Source: Chitinophagaceae bacterium PMP191F
Lineage (GTDB): Bacteria > Bacteroidota > Bacteroidia > Chitinophagales > Chitinophagaceae
Assembly (NCBI GenBank): GCA_001302245.1
Contig: LGYU01000014.1
Span: 209,690 to 273,689, forward strand
Reading direction: 5' to 3'
Length of the DNA: 64,000 nucleotides
Positions 51,842 to 61,629 of this stretch are shown here, one piece after another. Every line of letters begins with the position of its first letter. Position 1 is the first letter of the stretch. The position numbers and the translations under genes are program-made. The notes under the pieces were generated by a model. The model searched no databases. It was not told the DNA's origin and saw only the letters and a program-made list of their open reading frames with translations.

Positions 51842-52549
51842 CTAAGGTGCTAACAAACAAAATATCGTAGGCCTTTTATGTAGATCCGGTAATTGCTTTT
51901 TCCAGTCGGCCATTGTACGGGTATGGATAAATTCATCGGTTCCGGTAATATCAGCAGCAATACATAGCTGCGTATTGGGTTTGCAGGTTTTCAATAATAC
52001 TTCCAGCAGTTGATTATTGCGGTAGGGTGTTTCAATAAATACATGTGTACAGTTACGCCGGGATGATTCTGCTTCCATTTCACGAATGGCTTGCATACGG
52101 GCTCCGTTATCAATGGGCAGGTAACCTGTAAAACGGAATTGTTGTCCGTTCATACCGCTGGCCATCAATGCCAGTAAAATAGAGCTGGGACCTACCAGTG
52201 GTTTTACTATAGCGCCTGTTTCGTGCGCAGCTTCAATCAGTATCTGCCCGGGATCTGCAATACCCGGGCAACCGGCTTCACTGATAATGCCGATATTTTT
52301 TCCTGCACGTATATGCTGACGGAATTGATTTTTGACTGCCTGTTCAGCCTTATGAATAGTTACCCAGATGTAATCATCAATCACCATTTCTTTCCAGAGA
52401 CTTTTAAGAAAACGCCTGGCACTACGTTCATTTTCTACAAAGAATACCTGGCATTGCCGCACGGCATCTACCACATAAGCGGGTATAGTAGCGGTAGCGG
52501 TTTCATCCAGTACCGACGGGATCAGATACACTGTGCTTGCAGAGGCCAT
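51842..52549 (-). CDS. RsmI-family SAM-dependent methyltransferase
   Basis: A 235-residue tetrapyrrole-methylase-fold enzyme. The RsmI hallmark GIISEAGCPGIADPGQ is present, followed by VKPLVGPSSILLALMASGM and FIETPYRNNQLLEVLL. RsmI methylates the ribose of C1402 in 16S rRNA. This protein is shorter than E. coli RsmI (about 286 residues), with a divergent N-terminus lacking the usual ATPIGN motif and no extra C-terminal domain, as in many Bacteroidota proteins. A different substrate is therefore possible. It lies 43 bases downstream of the EI24 gene. Confidence 0.85.
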   Translation of the reverse strand: MASASTVYLIPSVLDETATATIPAYVVDAVRQCQVFFVENERSARRFLKSLWKEMVIDDYIWVTIHKAEQAVKNQFRQHIRAGKNIGIISEAGCPGIADPGQILIEAAHETGAIVKPLVGPSSILLALMASGMNGQQFRFTGYLPIDNGARMQAIREMEAESSRRNCTHVFIETPYRNNQLLEVLLKTCKPNTQLCIAADITGTDEFIHTRTMADWKKQLPDLHKRPTIFCLLAP

Positions 52550-52592
52550 GATCGGGAATTAAATGAACGATTTAAAATGCTATTGCGACAGG

Positions 52593-53360
52593 TTAGCTTT
52601 CAAAATCCTGGTGCTGGTGATACAGGCTGATGGTAGCAGCTACTACTGCATACGATGGAGCCAGTATCCAACCTACAAACGGAATAAGATGCATCAGGTA
52701 AAACAAAATGCCATTACCGATGGCAAGACCTTTATGTTTACCGATAAATTCGATGCTGGCTGCGGGTGACAGTTTGTGTCTTTCACAACTATAGTCAAGC
52801 ATGGAAAAACCATAGTAATAGCATTCTACCAGCAGCGCAATGACAGGGGTGATCCAGCCCACTAATGGTATAAAAGAAAGGATCAGTATGGATATGCTGT
52901 ATACAGTTTGCCAGAGTGTGTTGCGTAGTGCCAGTTTAATACCACGCACTATATCTTTCATCAGCTGGCGGAGGCTGAAAGGAAATTCACGTCCTTCGAT
53001 GATGGCTTCTGTCTTTTCACTGAGATAAGCAAACAGTGGTGAACCAACGATGAGGAAAATATATTTGAACAGGGAGAAGTAGAAAAGCAATAAGATCAAT
53101 TGCACCATGATGCCGCCCATCATGAAAAAGAAACTAAGAATACCGCTTCCCTGGCGGTGGAGCCAGCGATCAATACCCAGGCGGTGGCTGAGATAACTTA
53201 CTGCATCTGCAGAAGAAGACCAGAAAAAGAACATACCCACCATAAACAGGATGGTATACAATATGCCGGGTATCAGGATCCACTTCCACAGTTCATGCTT
53301 GCTGATAAAACGATGCGCCTTGATGTAAGACTGTATGGCAGTGACGATTTCTTTCAGCAA
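52593..53360 (-). CDS. EI24/CysZ-like membrane protein
   Basis: A 255-residue protein with about four to six hydrophobic segments (WILIPGILYTILFMVGMFFFW, FFFMMGGIMVQLILLLFYF, SILILSFIPLVGWITPVIAL, ILFYLMHLIPFVGWILAPSY). The repeated PLVGW/PFVGW turn and the LDYSCERHKLS segment fit the EI24 family. In E. coli the family member CysZ takes up sulfate, which would suit the sulfate operon here, but the gene is 20 kb away from it and carries no YCTAC-N7-GTAGA site. Sulfate transport is thus possible but unproven. Confidence 0.8.
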   Translation of the reverse strand: MLKEIVTAIQSYIKAHRFISKHELWKWILIPGILYTILFMVGMFFFWSSSADAVSYLSHRLGIDRWLHRQGSGILSFFFMMGGIMVQLILLLFYFSLFKYIFLIVGSPLFAYLSEKTEAIIEGREFPFSLRQLMKDIVRGIKLALRNTLWQTVYSISILILSFIPLVGWITPVIALLVECYYYGFSMLDYSCERHKLSPAASIEFIGKHKGLAIGNGILFYLMHLIPFVGWILAPSYAVVAATISLYHQHQDFES

Positions 53361-53548
53361 AGTAGTTTCGTTTAAGCTGTTTTTTGTTTATTTGTAATGG
53401 TCCGATCTGTATACAACAGAGAACTTCAAACATACCAAATATTTCTGTGGATTAGGCTATTAAAAGGGAATTAATGGGTGAATTGTAACAGATTGCAACC
53501 GGTAACATTGTACCGTATTTTTACATTTTTACTTTGAAGGTTTGATGT

Positions 53549-54157
53549 ATGCATAAGCTGGATAATGCCTTTTACAATCGTGCAGATGTGGTTGCCATTG
53601 CCAGGGATTTACTGGGAAAAGTAATGGTGACCCATTTTGATGGTTTGCTGACTACTGGTCGTATTGTGGAAACGGAAGCCTATGCCGGTGTAACAGACCG
53701 GGCCTCACATTCTTTTGGCGGACGCCGAACAAACCGTACTGAAATTATGTATGGCGCTGGTGGCACTGCGTATGTGTACCTGTGTTATGGCATTCATCAT
53801 TTATTCAATGTAGTGACCAACCTGCAGGACGTTCCGCATGCTATACTGGTGCGGGGTGTAGAGCCTTTGCAGGGTATTGATACGATGCTGAAACGTACTG
53901 GTAAAAAGAAAGCAGATCATACGCTTACCCGCGGACCCGGTAATGTATCCAAAGCCCTGGGCATTTTTACACATCATACCGGTGCCGACCTGATGAGCGA
54001 TGAAATGTATATTGGTGATGATGGCTTCAGAGTTTCCCGTAAAGATATTATTGCCACACCCCGTATAGGAGTGGACTATGCAGGTGAGGATGCAAAACTG
54101 CCATACCGCTTTATAGTGAAAGACAATCCGTATGTAAGTGGGAAACGCGGATTATAG
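53549..54157 (+). CDS. DNA-3-methyladenine glycosylase (AAG/MPG family)
   Basis: A 202-residue DNA repair enzyme that removes alkylated and deaminated purines. Family motifs are ARDLLGKVMVTHFDG, the catalytic glutamate in GRIVETEAYAG, DRASHSFGGRRTNRTEIMYG, AYVYLCYGIHHLFNVVT and TRGPGNVSKALGI. The length is normal. It stands alone on the plus strand between minus-strand genes. Confidence 0.95.
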   Translation: MHKLDNAFYNRADVVAIARDLLGKVMVTHFDGLLTTGRIVETEAYAGVTDRASHSFGGRRTNRTEIMYGAGGTAYVYLCYGIHHLFNVVTNLQDVPHAILVRGVEPLQGIDTMLKRTGKKKADHTLTRGPGNVSKALGIFTHHTGADLMSDEMYIGDDGFRVSRKDIIATPRIGVDYAGEDAKLPYRFIVKDNPYVSGKRGL

Positions 54158-54203
54158 AAATTTTAGCGCAGATCAGGTAACAGGTATAACAGAATGCCGG
54201 GCA

Positions 54204-54234
54204 TAAAAAAAGCCACTCTTTACAGAATGGCTTT
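54204..54234 (-). terminator. Terminator after the PorP/SprF gene
   Basis: AAAGCCA (54209-54215) pairs with TGGCTTT (54228-54234). On the minus strand a T-run follows (complement of A residues 54205-54211). The plus-strand glycosylase gene may use it too. Confidence 0.65.
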
Positions 54235-54293
54235 ATATCCTCAACAATTATTTAAACATTTGTATTCATTTCTCGATCCGCACGATCCGTGTT

Positions 54294-55322
54294 TTAGAAG
54301 CGTGGGCAAGGTATACCTTTATAAGCACCGGGACGACTGATATAGATCAAAGAGATCTCAATGCCTCCACGACTTTGTGAAGCTGTTTTTAAGCTGGAAA
54401 TATTTACGTCGTATGAAGCACCGAAACGCAGGCTGCCAAATTCAAGACCGATATAGGGAATGATGGCATCGTTCACGTTGTTAAAACGTGTCCACGCACC
54501 TGCGTAAAAATTGGTAGGATTTTCTTCATCGTTATTCAACAGAAAACCTACAGCACCACCGGCAACAATATTGTTGGCACCGGCCTGTCTGCTGAACAAT
54601 GAACTGAGATAAATGGTACGTGTGCGATCTGCAATAGGAAGGGCAGCGCCTGCATGTGCAGTAACACGCGGACTCAGTGTATAGAATGCGTCGTTGGCAA
54701 AAGATTCTTTAGGTTTATTGATGTGGTATACGGAAGCGCCAAGATAGAAGTTATTGTATCCGTCGGTAGAGCCGTTATACAATGCGCCTAATGATACATC
54801 GAAGTAACTGAGGTTGATCTGGCGGTTGTCCACTATTTCACCGCTGGGTATGGTCCAGCCTCCGTATTGGTCCAGTTCATCTTCAAAGTTCAATTTGGTA
54901 CCATCCAGTCTTTTGGTATTGTAAGTGCCCTGAAAACCTACACCGATCTGGTGCAGTCCGTCTTCGTCTAATCCTTTATGGTAAGCTGTAGTGAGTGAGA
55001 TCATATTGGTTGATAAAACGCCATTGGCAGTTTTATCTGTCATAGCCAGCAATCCCACACCCCATGTATCCAGTTCATCAAGCTTATTTCGCAGGATCGG
55101 CATGTCCACTGAAATGGTAGACGTAACAAACGCTTTACTGATAGCAGGCCATTGATCGCGATAGTTACCGGCTACTCTAAAGTTACCATTGAATTTACCG
55201 GTAAGAGCCGGGTTGAGGGTAAGCGGAGATACAAAAAACTGCGAAAAATTTGGGTCCTGGGCTACGGCGGTTTGAAACAGAGCACCGGAAATAACCAATA
55301 ATAATAGTTTTCTCATCAGCAT
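54294..55322 (-). CDS. PorP/SprF-family outer-membrane protein
   Basis: A 342-residue beta-barrel protein with a signal peptide (LLLLVISGALFQTAVAQ) and the family start DPNFSQFFVSPLTLNPALTGKF, then NYRDQWPAISKAF. Members help secrete or anchor specific T9SS cargo, for example SprF for the adhesin SprB. Usually a large adhesin gene lies next to it; none is present here. Two in-frame ATG codons (55322 and 55316) are both plausible starts. A terminator follows. Confidence 0.88.
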   Translation of the reverse strand: MLMRKLLLLVISGALFQTAVAQDPNFSQFFVSPLTLNPALTGKFNGNFRVAGNYRDQWPAISKAFVTSTISVDMPILRNKLDELDTWGVGLLAMTDKTANGVLSTNMISLTTAYHKGLDEDGLHQIGVGFQGTYNTKRLDGTKLNFEDELDQYGGWTIPSGEIVDNRQINLSYFDVSLGALYNGSTDGYNNFYLGASVYHINKPKESFANDAFYTLSPRVTAHAGAALPIADRTRTIYLSSLFSRQAGANNIVAGGAVGFLLNNDEENPTNFYAGAWTRFNNVNDAIIPYIGLEFGSLRFGASYDVNISSLKTASQSRGGIEISLIYISRPGAYKGIPCPRF

Positions 55323-55400
55323 AAGATAAAAGCATCAATTCGTTCGGGCAGCGACTTACTTACAAAGTACAAAAAAAGCCAGACTGTTTACTGTTAAATA

Positions 55401-56051
55401 TTACACCTGTACTTTGGTGCCGAAAGCCAGATCGCCTGCATCTCCAAGGCCCGGAACAATATAGCCTTTGGCTGTCAATTCCTCATCAATGGCACCGCAC
55501 CATATTTTTACCTGTGGCTCGCTGCGGCGAACATACTCAATACCAACGGAACATGCAATAGCTGCAACAATATGAATTTCACTGGGATGTCCTTCTTCAC
55601 GCAGGTACTGGATGGTTTTTACCAGCGAAGCGCCGGTAGCCAGCATGGGATCTGAGATAATGATGACTCTGTTTTCCAGCTCAGGACAGGAAATATAATC
55701 GAGGCTTATTTCAAAACTGCCATCGCGGTTATGCTTGCGGTAGGCAGAAATAAAGGCATTGTCTGCTTTGTCAAAGTAATTCAGTAAACCCTGGTGCAGG
55801 GGGAGTCCGGCGCGCAGAATGGTAGCCAGAACCGGTTGCTCTTTCAGCATTTTACACATAGAAATGCCCAGCGGAGTTTGTATTTCCCGCTCTTCGTGGG
55901 TCAGCAGCTTGCTGATCTCGTAGGCCGCCACTTCTCCAATACGTTCAAGGTTACGACGGAAACGCATACGATCCGTTTGCACTTGTACATCTCTTAACTC
56001 GCCTACCCAATTGCTCAGGAGCGAATGTTGCTCGCTTAAATTGATAACCAT
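55401..56051 (-). CDS. upp: Uracil phosphoribosyltransferase
   Basis: A 216-residue enzyme that salvages uracil to UMP. I chose ATG at 56051 (MVINLSEQHSLLSNW); the longer in-frame extension to 56177 has no family similarity. The PRPP loop is IISDPMLATGASLVKTI, the flexible region is RAGLPLHQGLLNYF, and the uracil-binding tail is GLGDAGDLAFGT. The length is close to the usual 208-218 residues. Confidence 0.95.
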   Translation of the reverse strand: MVINLSEQHSLLSNWVGELRDVQVQTDRMRFRRNLERIGEVAAYEISKLLTHEEREIQTPLGISMCKMLKEQPVLATILRAGLPLHQGLLNYFDKADNAFISAYRKHNRDGSFEISLDYISCPELENRVIIISDPMLATGASLVKTIQYLREEGHPSEIHIVAAIACSVGIEYVRRSEPQVKIWCGAIDEELTAKGYIVPGLGDAGDLAFGTKVQV

Positions 56052-56234
56052 GCTTTTAGTTTTGGATTTTGGACGCCGAAACGTGAAATTTGACGCACAA
56101 ATATAGTCTACAGGGAGAGAATTCGGGGATTTTAAGGACTTTGTACAATACGATTTTGCGATTTGTTGTGAAAGCAATCGGTTTTTACTCTTCCTGTATG
56201 ATAGCAGTCAGTAAACAGAAATAATTAAAAAATT

Positions 56235-57338
56235 ATGGTATACCGTGCAATCGGGGTCATGAGTGGCAGTTCACTCGACGGATTAGATGTGGCGTTTACA
56301 GAGTTCACTGAAATGGCCGGAAAATGGAGCTATGAAATAAAAGCGGCAGAATGCCTGAAATATGATGATGTGTGGGTGAAAAAACTGCAACAGGCTACTA
56401 CACTTTCTGCACTGGATTACCAGTTGCTGCATACAGCGTACGGACATTATATCGGGCAACGTATTAATGAATTTGTAGATAAATACGGATTGCATTACCA
56501 GGTACAGCTAGTTGCCAGTCACGGGCATACAACTTTTCATGTACCGGAGCACAAGATGACGGCACAACTGGGTGATGGCGCTGCCATAGCTGCTGTAACA
56601 GGCATCAACGTGGTAAGTGATCTGCGTGCTATAGACCTGGCACTGGGCGGACAGGGTGCGCCGATAGTGCCTATCGGAGAAAAATTATTGTTAGGGGATT
56701 ATGCTTTTTTCCTGAACCTGGGCGGTATTGCCAATATTTCATACAATCATCCCACACATTATGTGGCTTTTGATGTATGTCCGGCCAACCGGGTATTGAA
56801 TATGCTGGCAAATGAAGCCGGTAAACCTTATGATGATGGCGGGCAGATAGCTGGCACGGGCAGTGTTAACCGCTCATTGTTATCAATATTGAATAACTTT
56901 GAATACTACCGTCAGCATTATCCCAAATCGCTGGCCAATGATTTTGGAACAGGTGTTGTTTTCCCTGCTATTGATAATGCGGCACTGAGCACGCCTGATG
57001 CACTGGCCACTTTTACTGAACATATTGCCGTACAGGTAACTGATGCGGTACGTAAATTGTCTGCTGATCTGCCACTGCATACAGAACAACCTAAAATGCT
57101 GATCTGCGGCGGTGGTGCTCATAACCATGTACTGGTGGAGCGTTTGAAGGAGTTGCTGCAACAATTATCTGTGGAAGTGGTGGTACCCGATGATCAGTTG
57201 GCTGATTATAAAGAAGCGTTGATCATGGCGCTGATAGGTGTGTTGCGCTGGCGCGAAGAGAATAATGTACTATCGTCGGTAACCGGCTCTGTGCGCGATA
57301 GCATTGGTGGGGCTGTATGGATCGGTCAGGAAGCGTAA
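56235..57338 (+). CDS. anmK: Anhydro-N-acetylmuramic acid kinase
   Basis: A 367-residue sugar kinase that opens and phosphorylates anhydro-MurNAc in cell-wall recycling. The family start GVMSGSSLDGLDVAF, then SHGHTTFHVPE, VSDLRAIDLALGGQGAPIVP, LNLGGIANIS and ICGGGAHNHVLVERL are all intact. It lies 53 bases before the second M28 peptidase gene on the same strand. Confidence 0.96.
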   Translation: MVYRAIGVMSGSSLDGLDVAFTEFTEMAGKWSYEIKAAECLKYDDVWVKKLQQATTLSALDYQLLHTAYGHYIGQRINEFVDKYGLHYQVQLVASHGHTTFHVPEHKMTAQLGDGAAIAAVTGINVVSDLRAIDLALGGQGAPIVPIGEKLLLGDYAFFLNLGGIANISYNHPTHYVAFDVCPANRVLNMLANEAGKPYDDGGQIAGTGSVNRSLLSILNNFEYYRQHYPKSLANDFGTGVVFPAIDNAALSTPDALATFTEHIAVQVTDAVRKLSADLPLHTEQPKMLICGGGAHNHVLVERLKELLQQLSVEVVVPDDQLADYKEALIMALIGVLRWREENNVLSSVTGSVRDSIGGAVWIGQEA

Positions 57339-57391
57339 AGAATGCCTGACGATAAATGCGGAACGTTGGTTTGTCACTTGTAATTTCCTTT

Positions 57392-59113
57392 ATGAAATAC
57401 ATCACATCATCCATCTGTCTTATTCTGTTCAGCTATGTTGCGGGTGCGCAGCAGATACAACAGGAGCAAAATTATCTTCGCCTGTTACGTGATAATTTCC
57501 GTGAACAGAATGCTTTTGAAGCCGTTGCTTTTGTAGAGCAGCGCTGGCGCCTGGCCGGTAACAGCGGTTTTAATGAAAGTATTTATTATGTGGAAAACAT
57601 ATTGCAGAAAGCTGGTTTTGTAAAGGAAGTAAAAGGTGAAAGTGATGCCACGCTTACTTATCGTATAGAAACAAGACCCATGAAGCGTCCTACCTGGGAA
57701 CCGGTTGATGCTCAATTGTTTATTGTAGGCGAAGACAAACCCCTGCTGGAGTTTAAAACTAACCGTAATATGATTGCCATGTACGCGGCATCTACTCCGG
57801 CGGATGGCATTACTGCTGAATTGGTGGATATAGGAAAAAGCTCGGCGAAAGCCTATGAGGGCAAAGATGTGAAGGGAAAGATCGTAATGGCCGATGGATC
57901 TATTGGCAGTGTATACGGTATGGCAATCAAGAACGGAGCCATTGGCGCATTGTCTTACAGTTTACCGGCATATACACAGCCCACCAAACATGTTAACTCC
58001 ATACAGTTTTCAGGAATAGGGTATACAGATTCGCTAGAACAGAAATGGGGCATCCTGTTATCAACAGTTGCACGTGAACGTTTAAGAACCGCCCTGGAAA
58101 AAGGGCCTGTACAACTACACGTGAATATTAAAACCAAAATATATCCTTCCGAAGAGCTTACCATTGTTGCCAATGTGCGTGGTACATCCCAACCTGACGA
58201 GCGTTTTGTATTCAGTGCGCATGTACAGGAGCCTGGCGCCAACGACAATGCTTCCGGTGTAGGTACCCTGGCTGAAATGGCACGTGTAACAGCACAATTG
58301 GTAAAAGAAGGTAAACTGTCGCCCAAACGTACCATTACCTTTCTATGGGGTGATGAAATTGTTTCTACCGGCAGGTATATTAAAGATGATTCCGTTCGTG
58401 CAAAAGGTATTAAGTGGGGATTGAGCCTGGACATGGTGGGAGAAGACATCAAAAAAACAGGCGGTAGTTTCCTGATTGAAAAAATGCCCGATCCTTCTGC
58501 TATCTGGACAAGAGGCAATGATAAACATACAGAGTGGGGGGGCAGTGCATTGAAAGAATCAGATATGTTTCCGCATTATTTTAATGACCTGTTGCTGAAC
58601 CGTTGTTTAAATGAAGCAAAAAATACCGGCTGGGTGGTTAATACCAACCCGTTTGAAGGCGGCAGTGATCATACACCTTTCCTGCGTGCACACATTCCGG
58701 GTTTGCTGATGTGGCATTTTACCGATGTATTTTATCATACCGATGGTGACCGTATTGATATGGTGTCTGCCGAAGAAATGAAACATGTTGGCATCAGTGC
58801 CCTGGTTACTGCGCTGCTGCTTACCAATACAAACGATAAACTGATCACTGCACTGATTGATGATATTACGGGCAATGCACTGCAACGTTTGCAAACGGAA
58901 GCTGTTTTAAGTAAAAAAGCTGTGACCGACGGTAGCAGTACTAAAGAAAAGGAACAGCATATACTGGAAGTATGGCGCGATTGGTACATCACCGCCATTG
59001 GTAATACCAGCGATATGAGCAAGGCTGTTCCTTCTGTAACTGTAATGAAAGCAGTTGTCAGGGCACAGAAAAAGATCCGTGAGCAGACTGCAAAATATAT
59101 AGCGGACTTATAA
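57392..59113 (+). CDS. Secreted M28-family peptidase (second copy type)
   Basis: A 573-residue secreted protein. ATG at 57392 gives a clean signal peptide (MKYITSSICLILFSYVAGAQ); the in-frame ATG at 57356 would add 12 residues. A PA-like domain lies at about 120-240 (KGKIVMADGSIGSVYGMAIKNG in part). The M28 core follows: FSAHVQEPGANDNASG (His, Asp), FLWGDEIVSTGRY (Glu), LSLDMVGED (Asp) and VFYHTDGDRID (His). The insertion of GSDHTPFLRAHIPGLL is typical of the family. It differs clearly from the peptidase at 49678, so it is not a recent copy. Confidence 0.85.
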   Translation: MKYITSSICLILFSYVAGAQQIQQEQNYLRLLRDNFREQNAFEAVAFVEQRWRLAGNSGFNESIYYVENILQKAGFVKEVKGESDATLTYRIETRPMKRPTWEPVDAQLFIVGEDKPLLEFKTNRNMIAMYAASTPADGITAELVDIGKSSAKAYEGKDVKGKIVMADGSIGSVYGMAIKNGAIGALSYSLPAYTQPTKHVNSIQFSGIGYTDSLEQKWGILLSTVARERLRTALEKGPVQLHVNIKTKIYPSEELTIVANVRGTSQPDERFVFSAHVQEPGANDNASGVGTLAEMARVTAQLVKEGKLSPKRTITFLWGDEIVSTGRYIKDDSVRAKGIKWGLSLDMVGEDIKKTGGSFLIEKMPDPSAIWTRGNDKHTEWGGSALKESDMFPHYFNDLLLNRCLNEAKNTGWVVNTNPFEGGSDHTPFLRAHIPGLLMWHFTDVFYHTDGDRIDMVSAEEMKHVGISALVTALLLTNTNDKLITALIDDITGNALQRLQTEAVLSKKAVTDGSSTKEKEQHILEVWRDWYITAIGNTSDMSKAVPSVTVMKAVVRAQKKIREQTAKYIADL

Positions 59114-59122
59114 CACAGTGCT

Positions 59123-60274
59123 TTATTGTTTCTGCACTTTAATCGTTTCATGACCGGTGGTGATAAAGTAAGCACCGGCACTTAATCCTTCCATATTCAG
59201 GCGCTCATTGCCAGACGTGTTCACCTTTTTACTGAGAACCTGCCGCCCGTAAATATCAGTTACAATAATATTCCCGGTGGGCGGCAGGTTGCTGATCTGT
59301 ATATATGAAGTAAAGGGGTTTGGAAATACTTGTACTGTTGAATTCTTCCTGAACGTAACGGTTTTGATACTGCTGTAGAAATCTTCACCAGCATCTGACC
59401 GCACGTGTAAACGATACCATGTACGATAAGAATAAGGCGATCTGTCTTCTGCTGTATAGCTGGTGTTAGGAATGTTTTTCGATATGCCCGGAATGCTGGT
59501 CACATTTTGCCAGGTAACGCCGTCTATAGAACGTTGTATGGTAAAGACCGTACCGGGATCTTCATTGTCCGTTTTCCATTGTAGTGTTGCTGTATTGTTG
59601 CCGGTGGCGGCAACGTCAAACTTTGTAAGTATTACCGGCAAAGGAGTAGGCAATGAATAATAAACGTTAATACGTACATCGTTGATCCTTACTGACGGTA
59701 GTAATGCCACTACTCCTGTAATGGATGCTGAAAATGCCATACCGAAATTGGTTGCATTGATATCGGCCGGAGTCCATGTTGTTCCCCACAGATCGGCGCT
59801 TCCTCCATAAGTGATATACGTGTCTGTAGAGCTCCAGTGTGAGGCAGTAGCATAGTTGCTGCCTGTAAGCACATTCCCTTTTAACAGTCGCACAATATTA
59901 TCATTGACCCATGCTACTTCAATACCCAGAAGTTTGCCGATACCAGTAGCACTACGCTGTATCTGCAATTCTATACCGCAGATAGACGCTTTGCTGGGAA
60001 TGGCGAAATTGAAATTGGTGGTTTGCAGATAATTGGTCTGGCCGGTAAGCAATGCCAGCACTGCAGAGGCTGTAGCTCTGTTATTGTCTGATATAAGACT
60101 GTAATCAGGATTGCTGAATGCGAAGGAACTTCCGGTAAAACTTACATCAGTTGCTGTGGTTGGATTTTTGTTGCCGGATGAAGAACATTGTGCGTATAAT
60201 ACATTTCCGGTAGCAACGCACATCAATAAAAAGAATAGCATCCGGAAAACAGGTTTCGGGTTACGGAATTTCAT
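59123..60274 (-). CDS. T9SS cargo protein with C-terminal sorting domain
   Basis: A 383-residue secreted protein: signal peptide (MLFFLLMCVATGNVLYAQ), an N-terminal beta-sandwich domain of about 180 residues with no family I recognise, a segment PLPVILTKFDVAATGNNTAT common before sorting domains in Bacteroidota, a fibronectin III-like part, and a type A sorting domain (VQVFPNPFTSYIQISNLPP ... GHETIKVQKQ). It should be exported by the T9SS and processed by PorU. No enzyme motif is visible, so an adhesive or structural role is possible. Confidence 0.82.
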   Translation of the reverse strand: MKFRNPKPVFRMLFFLLMCVATGNVLYAQCSSSGNKNPTTATDVSFTGSSFAFSNPDYSLISDNNRATASAVLALLTGQTNYLQTTNFNFAIPSKASICGIELQIQRSATGIGKLLGIEVAWVNDNIVRLLKGNVLTGSNYATASHWSSTDTYITYGGSADLWGTTWTPADINATNFGMAFSASITGVVALLPSVRINDVRINVYYSLPTPLPVILTKFDVAATGNNTATLQWKTDNEDPGTVFTIQRSIDGVTWQNVTSIPGISKNIPNTSYTAEDRSPYSYRTWYRLHVRSDAGEDFYSSIKTVTFRKNSTVQVFPNPFTSYIQISNLPPTGNIIVTDIYGRQVLSKKVNTSGNERLNMEGLSAGAYFITTGHETIKVQKQ

Positions 60275-60888
60275 AAAGGACGTGATTAAATATTATAGAT
60301 AACGTTTATTCGTTATCGGTATAAATCAGTGAAGCTACCGGATCAGAGTTGAGCGATTAGAACGGAGGGTAAGAAATAAAAATTGCAGCTTGTTGTGCGA
60401 AAGTTGTTTGATAAAGATCAAAAACAAATCGGTTGTTGATGATAGTTTGATATATGTCTTATCAGTATGATCTTATTCGGGTATTTTTGAATGGATGCGG
60501 GTATTTGTTTGGATGAAGGGGCTAATTGAAAATTTGACTGGGTGATGGTTGGTTTTTTTCTACTACAGAGGGAAGGCAATCTTCGGCAACATCTGAATTT
60601 TTTTCTACAATCTGTTAAAGGTTGTTTTCCCTTTCCAGTCAGGAAAGTTGGAAGTAGAGTTGTCCGATGGCTGGATTGTTTGATGGCCATTGTCAGATTT
60701 CTTCTTGTGCTGGTTGTTACCAACATTGCTATGGGCCTTCGGGGTGCGGTCCTTCTTTTTATGGGTTGTTAACAGTATTGCGGTTGTACAGGACTGTGGC
60801 TGTTAACATGGAAAGACAGCCTTCTGCAATATCTGAATTTTTTTCAGCAACCGGCAAAATGTTGTCATTCCTGGTAATGATCGATGCA
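60275..60888. other. Non-coding gap with direct repeats
   Basis: The 614-base gap has a tandem pair at 60478-60515 (CGGGTATTTTTGAATGGATG, then CGGGTATTTGTTTGGATG) and two diverged direct repeats at 60575-60630 and 60815-60870. It has no convincing coding frame; a long plus-strand frame at 60667-61473 is mostly antisense to the response-regulator gene. Confidence 0.5.
60575..60870. repeat. Pair of diverged 56-base direct repeats
   Basis: Segments 60575-60630 and 60815-60870 align without gaps at an offset of exactly 240 bases, with about 41 of 56 positions identical; 60581-60610 is 26 of 30 identical, around ATCTGAATTTTTTTC. The flanks do not align. Confidence 0.5.
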
Positions 60889-61629
60889 TCAGATACCCAG
60901 CACCTGTTTCAGTTTGGCATAGCCTGTTTTGCTGACGGGTACCTGTGCGCCCGTAGAAAGAATTACAAGGTAGCTGTCTTTTTCATAAGGATCGATCCTG
61001 CTGATCAGTTGTACGTTGATGATGTAAGAACGGTGCGTACGTACAAACTGGCTGCCCAACAATTGTTCAAACTGGGACATGGTTTTGTTTTTCAGGAATA
61101 CACCTTCCCTGGTGTGAATCTTTACATAGTCGTCGGAAGCCTCCAGGTATTGTACTTCTTCAACAGGAATAATTTTAATACGGCTGCCGGTTTTTACCAC
61201 AATACGCTGACTTTGCTGTGGTGCATGAGCTGCTGTTTCCAGCAATGCGGGTGTTGTGTTCTCTTTTGCAGGCGTTTGCTGTTGATCCAGCCATTTGTTC
61301 AACGCCTTGTCAAATCTTTCTTTACTGAAAGGTTTCAACAGGTAATCTACTGCATGGTTATCAAATGCCTTGATAGCATATTCATCAAATGCTGTGGTAA
61401 AAATAACGGCGGGTGGTTGTTCTATCAGCTCCAGCATCTCAAAGCCATTGATCTTGGGCATCTGGATATCTAAAAAAATAAGATCAGGCTGATGTTGCAT
61501 GATGGCTTTTACACCTTCAAAGCCGTCGTTGCATTCCTGAGCCAGTGTTATCTGTGAATAAGATTGCAGGTATTCTTTTACAATCATACGTGCCAGCGAT
61601 TCATCGTCTATAATAATGGCTTTTATCAT
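60889..61629 (-). CDS. LytTR-type response regulator
   Basis: A 246-residue response regulator. The receiver domain has IIDDESLAR and the phospho-acceptor in LIFLDIQMPKINGF, then FTTAFDEYAIKAF and LLKPFSKE. The C-terminal LytTR DNA-binding domain runs from IVVKTGSRIKIIPVEEVQYL through EASDDYVKIHT and FVRTHRSYIINV. Its start overlaps the stop of the kinase gene by four bases (ATGA), so the two are translationally coupled. Confidence 0.95.
   Translation of the reverse strand: MIKAIIIDDESLARMIVKEYLQSYSQITLAQECNDGFEGVKAIMQHQPDLIFLDIQMPKINGFEMLELIEQPPAVIFTTAFDEYAIKAFDNHAVDYLLKPFSKERFDKALNKWLDQQQTPAKENTTPALLETAAHAPQQSQRIVVKTGSRIKIIPVEEVQYLEASDDYVKIHTREGVFLKNKTMSQFEQLLGSQFVRTHRSYIINVQLISRIDPYEKDSYLVILSTGAQVPVSKTGYAKLKQVLGI

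Noticed and set aside
56102..56115. Single TCTAC half-site upstream of upp
   Set aside because: The second arm GTAGA is missing at the 7-base distance, so it is not counted with the sulfur operators.
56052..56177. N-terminal extension of upp
   Set aside because: The extra 42 codons have no similarity to the family, and the standard start is at 56051.
60667..61473. 268-codon plus-strand frame across the gap and the LytTR regulator gene
   Set aside because: Most of it is antisense to a certain response-regulator gene, and its N-terminal part has odd composition and no motif.
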